Source: Paraburkholderia podalyriae
GTDB lineage: Bacteria > Pseudomonadota > Gammaproteobacteria > Burkholderiales > Burkholderiaceae
DNA length: 64,000 nt
Direction of reading: 5' to 3'
Assembly: GCF_014397785.1 (NCBI RefSeq)
Contig: NZ_VZQQ01000009.1
Location: forward strand, 206,610-270,609
Below, piece after piece: positions 63,870-64,000 of the stretch. How positions within the stretch are numbered: position 1 is the stretch's first letter; the number at the start of each line of letters is the position of its first letter. The translations under genes were made by a program, and so were the position numbers. The notes beneath the pieces were generated by a model. It was not told the origin of the DNA and made no database searches. It was given only the letters and a program-made list of their open reading frames with translations.

Positions 63870-64000
63870 CACCGGCGCGATCAAATTTGAAGTGCAACAC
63901 CTTGCTCGTGTAAGGTGTGCCAATGCAAAAAAGAAGTTACCAACAACTGCAGCCTGAAGAACGCATGACGATTGCAAGCATGAAGCAGCAGGGTTCGAGC
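63870..64000 (+). mobile_element. left end of an IS30-family insertion sequence
   Basis: The transposase start at 63923 marks an insertion sequence whose left end lies somewhere in about 63860-63900; the exact border cannot be set without its right end. Just before the gene, ACACCTT (63897-63903) and AAGGTGT (63912-63918) form a hairpin with an eight-base loop. The element reads in the same direction as the T6SS genes. Confidence 0.6.
63923..64000 (+). CDS. IS30-family transposase, partial
   Basis: The first 26 codons, MQKRSYQQLQPEERMTIASM then KQQGSS, match the start of IS30-family transposases ('y..Lt.eER..I..l..qG.S...IA..LgRs'), the N-terminal helix-turn-helix region. The catalytic DDE part lies beyond the right edge, so it cannot be judged whether the element is complete. 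Confidence 0.8.
   Translation, partial: MQKRSYQQLQPEERMTIASMKQQGSS

Overview
The window looks like part of a secondary replicon (second chromosome or chromid) of a Burkholderiaceae bacterium, most likely Paraburkholderia. This rests on uniformly high GC with matching codon use, a Burkholderia-type trimeric porin, hipBA, RND and T6SS genes of beta-proteobacterial type, and a plasmid-style origin in the middle: a RepA initiator, an iteron array, parA, parB and parS-like palindromes. No rRNA, tRNA or CRISPR array was seen. The species cannot be fixed from the sequence alone.

Layout. 1-132: the start of a Phd/YefM antitoxin gene that runs off the left edge. 841-11989: a plant-polysaccharide module. 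A sugar ABC importer (binding protein, two permeases, ATPase) is co-directional with a GH1 beta-glucosidase, a LacI regulator and a porin, and a lipoprotein GH10 xylanase lies on the other strand. Copies of one palindrome (TGAAAGCGCTTTCA) sit before the importer operon, the regulator and the xylanase. A second palindrome type (TGTTAyCGATAAC) sits before the porin and the xylanase. 12103-14520: an alpha/beta hydrolase and two small envelope proteins. 15457-17195: a hipBA toxin-antitoxin pair. 17236-23219: a GntR regulator divergent from an operon of a GGT-family amidohydrolase, an MFS transporter, a GAF protein and a broken second MFS transporter. 23321-28287: an RcnB-like protein and nhaC-arcA-arcD, an arginine deiminase module without arcB or arcC. 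28748-31326: a two-component system and a GFA-family protein. 31876-34418: a patatin and a GntP permease.

34454-39260 is the replication and partition region: repA (minus), about 850 bp of iterons that change orientation across an AT-rich segment, then parAB (plus) and parS-like sites. It is followed by about 1.7 kb with no convincing gene. 41023-43074 is a lipoprotein esterase. 44115-49776 is a complete tripartite RND pump with overlapping genes. 49929-52861 holds two tandem ArcD-like permeases.

53309-63796 is the most unusual part. A LuxR-type response regulator precedes a full chaperone-usher fimbrial operon (pilin, chaperone, usher, second pilin). Only 24 bp after the last pilin come type VI secretion genes: tssL, a protein with a TssM-like front and an OmpA tail, tssB and tssC. 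An IS30-family element begins just after tssC and runs off the right edge. The fimbria-T6SS continuity and the TssM-like/OmpA fusion are the best candidates for something worth testing; the origin architecture is the best-supported structural finding.
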